Shown here: positions 46,279-56,485 of the stretch, in pieces
Numbering within the stretch: the stretch's first letter is position 1
Layout of the letters: each line of letters starts with the position of its first letter
Assembly (NCBI GenBank): GCA_001692895.1
Contig: KV748206.1
Coordinates: 1,622,662 to 1,686,661, forward strand
Direction of reading: 5' to 3'
DNA: 64,000 bases
Source: Cenococcum geophilum 1.58
Lineage: Eukaryota; Ascomycota; Dothideomycetes; Gloniales; Gloniaceae
Notes under the pieces: model-generated
The model's input: the letters and a program-made list of their open reading frames with translations, nothing else
What the model was told of the DNA's origin: nothing
The model's database searches: none
Made by a program: the position numbers and the translations under genes

Positions 46279-48015
46279 ATGGCAAGAAAGAAGGAGAAGT
46301 CGTCCGACGAGCATATAACTTTTAAAGAGAAAGAAAACGAGAGAATCTGCCGCATCATTCAATGCGATTTCTCCGGGATCACTGACAATGTCCCTGACAA
46401 TACTCAGTCTTCCGCGCGCGAGCAGACAAGGAAGAAGATTTTAAAAAACACTCCCTTCTGGACAGTAGTCATTGTCCTCCTACTCTCGCTCATCGGCACG
46501 ACGGTCGCCATCGTACTCCTAGTATTAGACGAAGGTCAGCACGCCGGCTATCAGATTGGGACAGCCTTCGCGATTTCAGCTACTGTCCTTGCCAGTATCT
46601 TCCTCTGGCATATGTGGAATGACCGACGCAAGCACAGACGCCTATTCAAACAGCAAACCGAGCTAGAACTCGCCGAGCTGCGTCTCCACTATCAACATAG
46701 CAGACCCAATTATCCAGGCACTTCCCTAAGCGATACGAAATACAGCTCATGTCCTAATGGCTCTACCACTCCAACCGTCGGCCCAAAGCGACGCTCCAAA
46801 GTGGTGGGCGAGGGCTTTGAAATGCAGGATATGCGCCGCGCCCTCCGAGGCTCACACAGGCCAAAATTTCCCTATCCGCAGCGATCAGATTCTCAGCCCC
46901 GGCAGGATATCATAGTGGCGAACTACATTAGTGATGGCAAACCACTTCCTCCAACACCTAGAACCCCCGAAGAAGAATGGGATCAGTACCGCCACCAGCA
47001 GCGACAATATCATCAGAACCAGAAGCAGTTACAGCAAGCACCTGTGTTCCCTGCGCGCCCTATTCAACATCCGAAACCGCACCCTTCACGTATTCCAGTT
47101 CCCAAATATACGCGCCAGCTCAGTAACCAAACGACTTTTACCACTTCAGCCTTGAGAACGAGCAGCAGTGCCGATAACTTCCGCACCACAGATGGTACTG
47201 CAGGTCTTACAATGATGCCACCGAGGATAGATAGTCAATTTTGGCGCGCCTTGAACGGCTATGGGGCTCAGCAGGAAGTTGAGTCACCTCCACCGGTCCC
47301 GCCGAAGGATGATGGGACGCCCACGCGATCACCAGCCTTGCCGAAGTCTATGTCTGCACCTTCTATGAGCTCCCCTCCGTTCCATGTAGCCCAGCAGCAG
47401 CTCCTCACCAACAGCGGCAACACCGACAGAACCAAGAGCATCACCACGCTTCCGCTCCCGCCCATCAACTCCCCTAATCCTCCACCTATCCGTAAGATCC
47501 CCCGTAAGCCGATATCACATATTCACGTCTCCATGCCTCCTCGCACTATCGACGGTGTAGCAGATGTTAGTGCCAGCGCACCAGCGTCGTCGAAGTTGGC
47601 GCGTAGGCTAACGCTGAGGAGATCATTGAGCATCATACCTATAACGTTTAAGACTACAACGGTGGCAGCTGTGAGGGGCGGTGATGATGTTGGAAAGAAT
47701 ACCGAGAAGATTATAGATGAGCTCGACGTTACTAACGCTCACGGAAACTTAGATTGTGCCGAGATTCGAAATAAAGATGTATGCGAGAATGAATTTCAGG
47801 AAGTTGACCTGAACGACGAGAACGGACCCAGCCTTGGAACACTAGAGACAGTTGTCAGGTTGAATTTAAGGGTTTCTGCAGGGAGCGGGATATCTATGCG
47901 GAGTAGCACGTGTGCTGATAGTGTGGCTGAAGAGTGCATTACGGAAGCTGGTGAGGAAGAAGATGTGACAAGAGAAGAGCTGTTCAGGGACCTCGAGGTG
48001 TACGAGGGAACTTGA
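46279..48015 (+). CDS. Hypothetical two-TM protein with long disordered tail
   Basis: Single-exon frame of 578 aa. Residues 1-55 are charged (MARKKEKSSDEH), followed by two predicted membrane segments: FWTVVIVLLLSLIGTTVAIV (about 62-82) and IGTAFAISATVLASIFLWHM (about 93-112). A basic stretch NDRRKHRR follows the second. The remaining 450 residues are disordered, rich in Pro, Ser, Gln and Thr, with PPPVPPK and PPRTIDG pieces that could bind SH3 or similar modules. The C-terminus is acidic. I recognise no characterised family; it looks like a fungal membrane-anchored adaptor. No introns were needed. Confidence 0.75.
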   Translation: MARKKEKSSDEHITFKEKENERICRIIQCDFSGITDNVPDNTQSSAREQTRKKILKNTPFWTVVIVLLLSLIGTTVAIVLLVLDEGQHAGYQIGTAFAISATVLASIFLWHMWNDRRKHRRLFKQQTELELAELRLHYQHSRPNYPGTSLSDTKYSSCPNGSTTPTVGPKRRSKVVGEGFEMQDMRRALRGSHRPKFPYPQRSDSQPRQDIIVANYISDGKPLPPTPRTPEEEWDQYRHQQRQYHQNQKQLQQAPVFPARPIQHPKPHPSRIPVPKYTRQLSNQTTFTTSALRTSSSADNFRTTDGTAGLTMMPPRIDSQFWRALNGYGAQQEVESPPPVPPKDDGTPTRSPALPKSMSAPSMSSPPFHVAQQQLLTNSGNTDRTKSITTLPLPPINSPNPPPIRKIPRKPISHIHVSMPPRTIDGVADVSASAPASSKLARRLTLRRSLSIIPITFKTTTVAAVRGGDDVGKNTEKIIDELDVTNAHGNLDCAEIRNKDVCENEFQEVDLNDENGPSLGTLETVVRLNLRVSAGSGISMRSSTCADSVAEECITEAGEEEDVTREELFRDLEVYEGT

Positions 48016-48549
48016 CAGCAATGGGCATTTCGGCGTTTGTTCCAGGGCGGTAGGGCACACCGGTACTAGACAGCGTTGCGGTTCAGTGGAAATTTGGAGG
48101 TTGGGTTGAGTATGGGCTGGTTAAGTACTTTGCCCAAATATGCAGAAGAACGCCTGGCAACATTATTCCACAAGTTCTGACTCGGGCGTGGCCGTGGGCT
48201 AGCTAGTATGGTAGGAATTCATTCACTTTAGAATCAACTAAAGAGTATGTAATGTGATTGTTCTCTCTGAAAGAAGTTTTCGTTCGGCTTAGAAGTACTT
48301 GAAACTCGTAAAATTGAGGATTTAACACGGCCCATGTAGCTTACTTCTGTTACACAACTTTCCTCCCCAACCTTCTATTCTCCCTCTGCCGTTTCACCTT
48401 CAATGCCTCCCTCCTCCGCTTTTTCCATGCTCGATTATTTTCTCCCCTATGCTCCCAGAACCATTTCGCGAACGCACTTTCCTCACCTTCCCCATCATCC
48501 TCGTCTTCTGCTCCTAGAGATGATATCCCCGAACGCAAAGCACGGGCAC
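48016..48549. other. Intergenic plus displaced C-terminal coding sequence of the minus-strand gene
   Basis: 48016-48349 is a convergent intergenic region. 48350-48549 still encodes, in a different minus-strand frame, FAKWFWEHRGENNRAWKKRR and more basic residues. This looks like the original conserved C-terminus of the neighbouring nucleolar-protein gene, no longer in its frame. Confidence 0.6.
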
Positions 48550-50271
48550 CTAGAGGAGTTGAGTTCGCCTCGGCCATGCCCACATCGCCATCCTCATTTT
48601 CATCTTCCCCATCATATGCATGGGTCGCAGCATTAGCTTTTGTGTTATCGTTGAGCTCTGCGCCAGCCCCTGCATCCTCCTCTTCTTCATTACTGTTCTC
48701 CCACCATGGGTCGCAGCATTAGCTTTTGTGTTATCGTTGAGCTCTGCGCCAGCCCCTGCATCCTCCTCTTCTTCATTACTGTTCTCCCACGGAAATGCAA
48801 ACCTTCCACCAATAGCAGCCGTATCAGGCGTCGGAGCTGCGCTGCGCAACCCGCGCCATTGAAGGTCTTGCCGAGTGAACGGCGTATGTGGCGGGTTTAC
48901 CGCTGTGTCCATATCGTCCTCGGCATTCTCGCCACCAAAGAAGCTGAAAGAGGTATTGATAGGAGCGAGACGGGTTGGAGTGACGGAAGGAGTGATTGAA
49001 AGCATCGGCGGTTGAGGACGCTTGAATAAAGCTTCAAGTGGATGAATCTCTTTTGTCTCGGAGGGTGAAGCAGGCGTAATGGTAATATTTTGAAGAGGTC
49101 TGGTAGGGGTTGAGGATATTGAAGAGGACGAAGCTTGCGAAGCGGACTCCGATTCGGATTCGGACTCTGAGCTAGATGATACAACAGAGGATCTTTCATC
49201 GGAGCTGGATGTCATAGATTCGGAGTCGGCAGGAGGAGTAGTAATTAGCTTGGTGCTCTTGAGCGTGCTCTTGAGTTTCGAATTTGCTTTATTCTGTAGA
49301 TCCTCTACTTTTGCGGGAGCATCGGTCTCAGATGCGTCCTCATCGCTACTAATAGCTTCTTCATCCGTTCTCAAAACATCAGCTTGCGCACCTTCCTTGG
49401 GAGCCTCTGTAAGTTCTAGCACTCTGCTCCTCCTTGCCTTTCCGGTCTCAGCCTCGACAACATTACCATCCTCGTCTACCCAGCCCCTACCATCGACGTA
49501 TTCGGTAGCCGGCTTACTTGTCCCCGAGGACTGGCTGCTCTTTAAGAAGCTCGCATGCTTCGTTGTCTTTGAAAATTCATGAACAACAACGTCCCGACTA
49601 GCTTTAGACTTCTTATTCTTGCTCTTCTCCACCTTTGCTACGCTCGCCGCTGCTGCAGCCACAGGCGTCAACTTTGTCCGGAACAACATTTCTGGCTCCT
49701 TTGTATACTTTGATTCCTTTGCCCTCTCTCTCTTGTCCTTCTTATCAGTCTTCGCCTTTCCCTGCACAGGCGGATCTGTCCATCCCCGCTTAACTTTTCT
49801 CGCGTCGGGCAATTCAAAACCTGACAGCACGCCATTCTTCTTTTTCTTTTTCTCCTTCTTCGCTCGCTTTGCCGGCCTATCCTCTTGCTCTACAGCAGAA
49901 GCCTCATTTTTCTCATCAACTTTTCTCTTCTCTGGCTTCGCATCTTCGATACGTATTTTGGAGCCTTTGAGGATAGAACCATTGAGCTTCTTCTTAAGCT
50001 TCTGCGCTTCCATAGTAGGTAATTCGACGTAACCAAAGCCTTTCTCCGGGAATGTCTGGACGGTATGATACGAGATATTGGTCGCTGATTGTAGGAGTGG
50101 GGGGGGGATGAGGGATTTGAGCAAGGCGGGAGAAAATGGCGTTATATGCAGCCTCGTGCGCCCCGCTTCATCGGATGGAAATGCTTGGCTTGAGCGGGCG
50201 GCAGAGGAGGACTTCGTGGTGGAAGCAGAGCGGGCTTTCGGTGGGCGAGTAAGCGCTGGCGCTGTTGGCAT
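48550..50271 (-). CDS. NOP8-like nucleolar RRM protein, C-terminus frame-shifted by a duplication
   Basis: Open frame of 573 aa from ATG 50271. Residues about 40-110 form an RRM-like fold (LHITPFSPALLKSLIPPPLL; the RNP1-like GFGYVELPTMEAQ; LNGSILKGSKIRIEDAKPEK). Long Lys/Glu- and Ser-rich low-complexity regions follow, with PTEYVDGRGWVDEDGNVVE-like sequence and later FSFFGGENAEDDMDTAVNPP. Such RRM plus acidic/basic tails and a terminal WFWEHRGENNRAWKKRRREA block resemble NOP8/NOL8-type 60S biogenesis factors. Here that block is out of frame: an 86-bp tandem duplication (48619-48790) shifts the frame, so the protein ends with about 55 unrelated residues. An unrecognised splice could restore it, but the only matching GT-AG pair I see is 35 nt, too short. 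It is divergent from the PSG1-like gene. Confidence 0.68.
   Translation of the reverse strand: MPTAPALTRPPKARSASTTKSSSAARSSQAFPSDEAGRTRLHITPFSPALLKSLIPPPLLQSATNISYHTVQTFPEKGFGYVELPTMEAQKLKKKLNGSILKGSKIRIEDAKPEKRKVDEKNEASAVEQEDRPAKRAKKEKKKKKNGVLSGFELPDARKVKRGWTDPPVQGKAKTDKKDKRERAKESKYTKEPEMLFRTKLTPVAAAAASVAKVEKSKNKKSKASRDVVVHEFSKTTKHASFLKSSQSSGTSKPATEYVDGRGWVDEDGNVVEAETGKARRSRVLELTEAPKEGAQADVLRTDEEAISSDEDASETDAPAKVEDLQNKANSKLKSTLKSTKLITTPPADSESMTSSSDERSSVVSSSSESESESESASQASSSSISSTPTRPLQNITITPASPSETKEIHPLEALFKRPQPPMLSITPSVTPTRLAPINTSFSFFGGENAEDDMDTAVNPPHTPFTRQDLQWRGLRSAAPTPDTAAIGGRFAFPWENSNEEEEDAGAGAELNDNTKANAATHGGRTVMKKRRMQGLAQSSTITQKLMLRPMHMMGKMKMRMAMWAWPRRTQLL
48619..48790 (-). repeat. 86-bp perfect tandem duplication in the NOP8-like gene
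   Basis: 48619-48704 and 48705-48790 look identical, from CATGGGTCGCAGCATTAGC to TACTGTTCTCCCAC. Because 86 is not a multiple of three, the second pass changes the reading frame. Confidence 0.96.
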
Positions 50272-50561
50272 GGCCTGCTATTTGTGCAACCCGTTCAGAT
50301 GAAGGAGAGTGGTAGACTCCACACTATAGCAGGGTGGGCCCTCCAGAAATAGAATTTATTAAGTACAAGCGCTTATACATAAGCAAGATTATATCGGTAT
50401 TTGTTTGGGGGTTGAGGGTCGCTGGCAGGGTCGGCGGAAGGATCTGAACGACACACGTACTAGTGGCTCAAATGCTTAGCGCCAGCTGGGAATCATCCGT
50501 GCGAGGTGGGAGAAAGACGCCCGCAACGCACATGCCAGCTCTTTATGCACACTTCAGAGCA
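50272..50561. promoter_or_regulatory. Divergent promoter, NOP8-like and PSG1-like genes
   Basis: 290 bp between the two start codons. No specific factor site stands out. An in-frame ATG upstream of 50562 exists at 50472 but would bury the signal peptide. Confidence 0.4.
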
Positions 50562-51163
50562 ATGGACCAGCGAGCCTTTTGCGTCCTGCTACTCCTGGCT
50601 CTTCTTGCCCTCATATCAACCGCCTCTGCAGCTTGTATGACGAAAGCAATCTATTCGTCTAAATAAAACCCTTCATGCTGACCATTCATAGCTCCAACCT
50701 CCTTCTGCAGATGCACCTGTTTTGGAAACAGCACCATTGTCGCTCTCGATAGCCCCGTATCTCAGTCTCCCGCACACCCAGGTCTTCTGAAGGATCGGGC
50801 TGCGAAGAAGACATGTAACGACTGCAACCGGCAGTTCTGCCTAAGCTACACCTTCTGCAAGGGTGAGAAGGAGGAGAGGGTATTTACAACGTGTTTCCGT
50901 ATGTGCCACAAACATTCAAGAAGTAAGACTGACGGGATTAACGTCTGCGATTTAGAGCGAGACTCGACGAAGGATCAAGCTGTTGTATTTATTTTCATTT
51001 TTGCGACCGTTGGATTGTTGATATATGCAACTGTACGACCGTGGATAGACCAGTGGGCAGAGGTGAGAAACATACAGTTTTACCGGGAGATACTGCTAAT
51101 CAAAACCAGAAAGCACGAGAGCGTCGTGATTATATTCCAGTACCAGGACAGCCGGATCAATAA
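50562..51163 (+). CDS. PSG1-like single-pass secretory-pathway membrane protein
   Basis: Exons 50562-50634, 50692-50898, 50956-51062 and 51110-51163 give 146 aa. The start MDQRAFCVLLLLALLALIST is a clear signal peptide. A luminal Cys-rich segment follows: PTSFCRCTCFGNSTI, then CNDCNRQFCLSYTFCKGEKE and TTCFQRDSTKDQ. Then come one membrane segment (AVVFIFIFATVGLLIYATV) and a short cytosolic tail, KARERRDYIPVPGQPDQ. This Cys pattern and layout match the fungal family related to yeast Psg1, which stabilises the plasma-membrane ATPase Pma1 in the Golgi; the link is from memory. The upstream in-frame ATG (50472) was rejected because the signal peptide begins cleanly at 50562. It converges on the COX14-domain gene. 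Confidence 0.78.
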
Positions 51164-51423
51164 TCACTGTGGGGACGGAAGCACTCGCACATTGGAGTTT
51201 TGGATTCTGTTGAATACTTTTGATCATTTTTTAGGATACCCAAAACAAAAGAGCCCGTCCGTTTGCAAAGAACAGATTAACCCCTGCAACTCCATGCCCA
51301 ATGTACAGCTCTATGCTTACAAAAGAGTACAAGCTGGGAGACGATATATGATACAGCGAAGAGCATATTCGTAGCTCGAACATAGCCTCCCAACGGAAAT
51401 ATTAACACTCTTCTAAAATGATT

Positions 51424-52339
51424 TTACCGGCCTGTAACCCAACTTGCCCAGCTTTTTGTTGTTTTGGCGGCTGATGATGTGGCTTCCTCCGCTAGTCGGT
51501 CAAATGGTCCGGGAGTTGATGCTGTAGCTTGTGGTGCTTGTTGTATTGCCTGCACCAGGCGTGTCTCCCTCCTTGAGTCCTCTACAGCTTTCAATATACC
51601 AAACCCTTCTCCCTCCTCATTCTTCGAATTCCTCTGTTGCGCCGCTTCCCTCCACGTATTCTCCTCTCCGGCTGAACTTGAACTTTGCCTGCTTGAATCC
51701 TCGTCCTTCGGCTTTCCATACAGATAGTGCATCGTCCTTTTGAAAATCCCCGCTCTTTGTTGCTCTGCTAACTTTGATTCTTCCGCTGCCCTTTCCCGGT
51801 TTAGCAACAACATCTGATTATCGTCCGCAATTCCCTGTTCTTCAGCCGCGCGGGCCAGTGCTAAAGCTTCTGCCATTTTCTTTTCCTGCTCGGCGAAGAA
51901 TTCACGGCGTTTGCGGCGATTGTAGACTACCATGTCGCCCAGGGAGAAAACTGTGATTAAACCAGCTATACCTACAATTTCCATCAAGTTAGTTCTTGCT
52001 TTCCCGGAAGTACGGCAATTACACTTAATGGGTATTAACTGGCTTCAACGGTTCATAAGAACTCTACATACCCGTCGCAGCAATGAGCGTAATTGCAGTA
52101 AACCGATGTGCCGTATCCGCTACCACCCTGCCTTTCGCAACGACTTTATCAAATCTGCTTACTTGGCCCAACTTTGCTCTCCGCGCAGCTTCTCGCAATC
52201 GCGCAACTTTTTGCTGTGGCGTCTCATTTGGCGGAGGAGGGTCGGCGAAGTCGAGAACTGAGGCTCTGGTGCTCGGCTTTGAGTGAGCGCAGGGCCCCGT
52301 TGCCGTGAAACGGGTCGCGTCCATGGCGGAGCGTGCCAT
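51424..52339 (-). CDS. COX14-domain protein, cytochrome c oxidase assembly type
   Basis: Exons 52339-52072 and 51971-51424, joined over a GTATGT...TGTAG intron with AACTAAC branch, give 271 aa. The start MARSAMDATRFTATGP was chosen from family similarity. The core is FDKVVAKGRVVADTAHRFTA, followed by one membrane segment, GIAGLITVFSLGDMVVY, and NRRKRREFFAEQEKK. This is the arrangement of fungal cytochrome oxidase c assembly (COX14, PF14880) proteins in the mitochondrial inner membrane. A long Glu/Ala-rich coiled-coil region (about residues 110-160) and a disordered tail extend well beyond yeast Cox14. The family call is probable; the function of the tail is unknown. Confidence 0.7.
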
Positions 52340-52746
52340 CCTGCACGGATGTAGCGAGAAGAGGAAAAGTCGAGGGTTGCTGGAATTGAGCCGGATGGAT
52401 ATTTTTGGAGATGTCGATGTCGTCGAACCACCGCGGGAAAAGTCTCGAAATGCGGAAGAAGCCGCTGCGGAAACTCGCACGAACATGCAGTGCTACTGTA
52501 CAGCCTTCAACAACACCAACAAAAAACCACCGTAGGCTCCTTGGTATGCGCTCATAGCTGGAGTCTGCAACACGAAAATGTTTGCACGGAGCGAGAAAAT
52601 CTCCAAATCATTCTACTAACTTCCTGCATTGTATTCCATCCCTCCAAGACTTTTCTTCGGTGCATTTACTGTGTACCAGAACATTGAAATAATTTCTGCC
52701 ATTTTCTCCATTTATTTCTATTATATTGGCTAGGTTTGGTTCTGTC
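52340..52746. promoter_or_regulatory. Divergent promoter, COX14-domain and DUF2458 genes
   Basis: 407 bp between the start codons, with no gene inside. No individual regulatory site is convincing. Confidence 0.4.
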
Positions 52747-53778
52747 ATGGCACAAAACAGCAATTCCCAAGTGCCAGACCTGGCATCTGTCCTTCGCACT
52801 CTAGCTTCTTTAGCTTCAGCGGGCAATCAGCAACCTCCCCAGCAGCCAGTTATCCAACAACAGTATAACCCTGGCCATGTGTATGATCCAGCCCAATACC
52901 ATAAATCTCCTCAATTATTTCCTACACTAGCCCAACCCAATCCCGCGTATCCATTTGGCGTGGCGGAAGACCACCGACCAGATCCTCAACATCGACGAAG
53001 CATACAGAACCTCCACAGAAATACCCCTACGCCTCCATTGATTGATCCTGCTACGATCACCGAGTGGTCTCAGGGCCTACGATGTGTCAGCAAGATTGCA
53101 GCTCAAAACCCAAACTTTAAAGTTGCAATACGAAAGGCACGTCTAGTATCTGCATTCCCTATACATGATTTGCTGATCGACTTTCAATAGTTAATCTCCG
53201 ACCAGGAGAGTCACGAAAGGATGTGGTATGCCCTAAGTTCACTGCTGGTGATTTTTCGGAGGCTGACAGACACGAAGGTGGAGAGGAAGGGAAGCTCTTA
53301 TGGAGAAACAAGCTGCTAGAAGTAGGGCCAATAGACAGCAGAATGAGGCCATGTGTGTTCCGAAAAGCACTTCCTAGGAGTTTCTGAATGCTTACTTCCA
53401 CAGATTTCCTACGAGCGTCTCTAATGAGACTGCCCTTGCAGTACGCATCATGCTATTCCTTATTTCTGGTATATATCTGATAAAAAGTTACAGATTCCCG
53501 AAGATGAGGTGGAGTTGAAAGAGTATGATAAAAAGGTACACAAAGCTACACGTGAAATGGTCGATGTTATGTCATTAGAGCTGAAGCGTCTTGGGGTGCC
53601 CTTTTTCGGTGTTAAACCAGACTTGATTCTTCCGCTCGGAACCGACAAACCAGCGGTTCAGAATAAGTCATCGACGCAAGCTGCGAATATTCCAGCACCT
53701 CAGAAGATCACTGAAGGTGAACTGTTGGGTTTGCAGCGACGAATGTTGGAATACCTGGAAGACATGTATAAGGAGTAA
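52747..53778 (+). CDS. DUF2458-type fungal coiled-coil protein
   Basis: Five exons: 52747-53136, 53191-53225, 53278-53352, 53404-53440 and 53494-53778, giving 273 aa. The start MAQNSNSQVPDLASVLRTL is the family-like N-terminus. Residues about 100-130 (IDPATITEWSQGLRCVSKIA) lead into LISDQESHERMWWRGREALM and EKQAARSRANRQQNEA. The end, VELKEYDKKVHKATREMVDV then ELKRLGVPFFGV, is the conserved pattern of DUF2458 (PF10454) as I remember it. The function is unknown. The first intron appears to use a GC donor (AAG|GCACGT); a GT donor three bases on breaks the frame. Two very short exons (35 and 37 nt) are supported only by frame and similarity. Confidence 0.78.
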
Positions 53779-54367
53779 TTCGCCTCCTATCCCTGCCTTC
53801 AAGGGACTGTTGACAGAGAACGAGCCAACGAGCCAACGATTGTACTAGAGATGTTTTGTATCGGCTGAGCACTACAAGGTTATGTGACAGCTTATTGTAA
53901 GTCAGCAGACGCGGTGGACTACAGAACAAGCGCTGATCCAAATCAAGGAAACAGGCACTGCCGAATGGTAATGACAGAGCTATGGAATATACCTTTTGAC
54001 CTTGACGAAAATTATCCGCAGCCCTACATGTAGGAATTTATACCATTTTGGCCAATTGGCATATCACCAAAACTTCCATAAAACTCTATTAAGGTGAATC
54101 CAAGGGGGTTCTAAGTGAATGATCCACTGGCGTAGAACGCGCCGCATTTCCATCCTCACGTTCCGCCTACTACCTTCCAACCTTAACTTCTTCCACTTAC
54201 CCAGCAGTCATTCCTTTCTAAAGCTCAAGACCCTCATTTCTCCTCACTGCCTACTACGCCATCTCTATTGTTCAGCTCCATCCATACATTAACCAGTTTC
54301 AGTCGTCAGCAGCTCAGAGTAACGCGACTAGGAGGAAGTTGGCAGCCCGCCACAGGTCAATATCACC
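53779..54367. other. Intergenic, no gene seen
   Basis: 589 bp between two plus-strand genes. The right half is pyrimidine-rich (54140-54300), as expected for a fungal promoter. No coding or RNA feature found. Confidence 0.5.
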
Positions 54368-56485
54368 ATGCCCCCCAAAAACTTATTTCCTGCACTATGC
54401 GCGTCCATAGTCTGTCTGCTCGCCTCTCCATCTTCGTCAGGTAAGAGTTTTGGTGTCTTGGCACAAAATGCGACGGTGACGGTTCCCGCGCGTCCCCTGT
54501 ACTTTCGGGTCCGAGATGCGGACTTCGGAAGCCCTAGTGGTTCTACCTGCGGGAATTGCTTGTAAGTTCCAACGGATTATCTTACAATTTCATCAATATT
54601 TTGCTCACCAGTTATTAGTATCGGCGAATCATGCTGTAACGAAGGCTGTTGCCCAGCGGTAAGATCAACGCCCTATCCACCATTGACCAAATTTGGACAT
54701 ACTAAATATGCGTTTATATAGGGATCAAGCTGTACGGCAGACAGACCTAGATGTTGCCCACAAGGGTTTGTTCTTTCTTATTCTGCTTTGCCTAGCTTCG
54801 TCGATCTAACGTGAATCAGCGCCAATTGCACCGCTCCAGACCCATCACAAATCTGCTTGGATGCCATAGCTGACGACTGCTATGTCTGGGTGAGAGTACG
54901 AGCCTCACCGGTCTGTTGTCCAGCTAGCCTACCTCATTGTACGAGCGAATCTAGCTTTGGGACTGGGTGCTTCGCTGCCTCTACTACAATGCCCACCACA
55001 ACTTCTCCGCAATGGAACGAATTGAACACCACAAAAACTTCGACCTCGACAAGCCAGCCACCGGATATCATTGCGACTATTCAGAGCACTATATATGTGA
55101 CGAAAACAGTCATTTCCCATTCTAGCTCGGTCTCAAGCAGCATGGGAAATTCTGCCATAGCCACTCCTGACAACTCTGCGCCGGATTCTGTCAATAGTGC
55201 TGCTAAAGCTACTCTCTACAAGACTAGCACAATAACCCTAGTATCTGGTATAGTTATTATCACTTCTGAACCGGCAACTATTTTGACTCCGAACAATGAG
55301 CCAAGTGAGGTTCAGCTGCAAGCAGCCGCAACGTCAAGTGTGGCATCAATGGACAAAGGACTCTTGCCTACAACGGAATATGACCCGCTAGATTGCAGTT
55401 GGTTCTATTTCTGTACGAATTTTGCTACTACCTCGGGCACGTTAACTCGAGTCACATGTCTTTGTAGCTCATTGTATATTACGCATGTTACGACGCAAGC
55501 TATCACTAACAGCGGACCTTCCACGGTGTATACCACAACAACTGCATACACTACTGCTACGCCAACTTCTTACACCACTGAGACTCCTATCGTCTCCGCG
55601 CAACTAGATCCAAGTGTGTCGACGGTCACACCGGCCAGCACTTCAACTAGCACTTCAACCAGCACGTCCGCCAGCACCCCTATCAGCACAACCACAGAAT
55701 ATTTGTCTATTACTCACCATCGCATGGTCACAGTAACACAGACATATGCGACGAATAATTCAGTTCTGTATGTTGAAACTGGCTTCTCACCTCTTGACAC
55801 TGGTAACGTTCTCGCACCTCTTAGAACAGGTCAAGCTCTTGCGCCCAGGGCGGCTGAGCGAGTCGCTACGGTCACCACCACAGTTACCTCTATAGTTACA
55901 ACGATTACAGTCACCACCACAGAAGTGGTCGAGGAGACTGAAATACCCTCCACTACCGTAAAATCGACCTTGCCGCTTCCCTCCAACAGTATCTTGACAT
56001 CTCAAAGCTTGACGGCATCTACAAGCCAGAATCTCTCTAAGACTGCTTCATCTGGCACGTCCGAGTTGCCAGCTTCTACGATAGCTAGTATGTCTTTACT
56101 ACAAAGCTCTTCCTCCAGCATCATGTCTATGCTTAATTCTGTCGTAAGCGCGACTTCTCTTCTCTCAAGCTCAGGCTCCAGAATGATGCTGTCAGCTCCC
56201 TCAACTGTGATGTCCTCCGCAATGGCATCTAACTCGGAGATCATGGGTACTGGTTCGACGGCTATCTCCTCGGATTCGATATTGACGCCCAGCATCACAC
56301 CGCCCGTATCACTTTGCTATGATAGCGAGCATAATACTAACGGGCCTTGCTCAAAGACTTCTAGTACTGGATACTACCCTGGGGCGTCTGTTGTTCCGCT
56401 TGGCTCCAATGCCTTCGCTGGGCAGAAGATATCCTGTCTTGTTGTGTCACTCGTTTTGGCCATTCACCTAGCGCTGCGCGTCTAG
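54368..56485 (+). CDS. Secreted, GPI-anchored Cys- and Ser/Thr-rich wall protein
   Basis: Exons 54368-54561, 54619-54658, 54722-54765 and 54820-56485 give 647 aa. A signal peptide (FPALCASIVCLLASPSSSG) leads to a Cys-rich module spread over four exons: CGNC, GESCCNEGCCPA, GSSCTADRPRCCPQG, then CLDAIADDCYVW and ASPVCCPASLPHC, 18 or more Cys in about 100 residues. A long Ser/Thr-rich stalk follows with repeated TTT, TST and ST runs (55640-55690) suited to O-mannosylation. The C-terminus ends in a hydrophobic segment (CLVVSLVLAIHLALRV) after a small-residue region, typical of a GPI signal. It is probably an outer-wall or plasma-membrane protein. I do not recognise the Cys module as a named domain. 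Confidence 0.8.

Noticed and set aside
52726-52746. Extended start of the DUF2458 protein (seven extra residues)
   Set aside because: The longer form would start at a TTG; the first ATG at 52747 gives the expected N-terminus.
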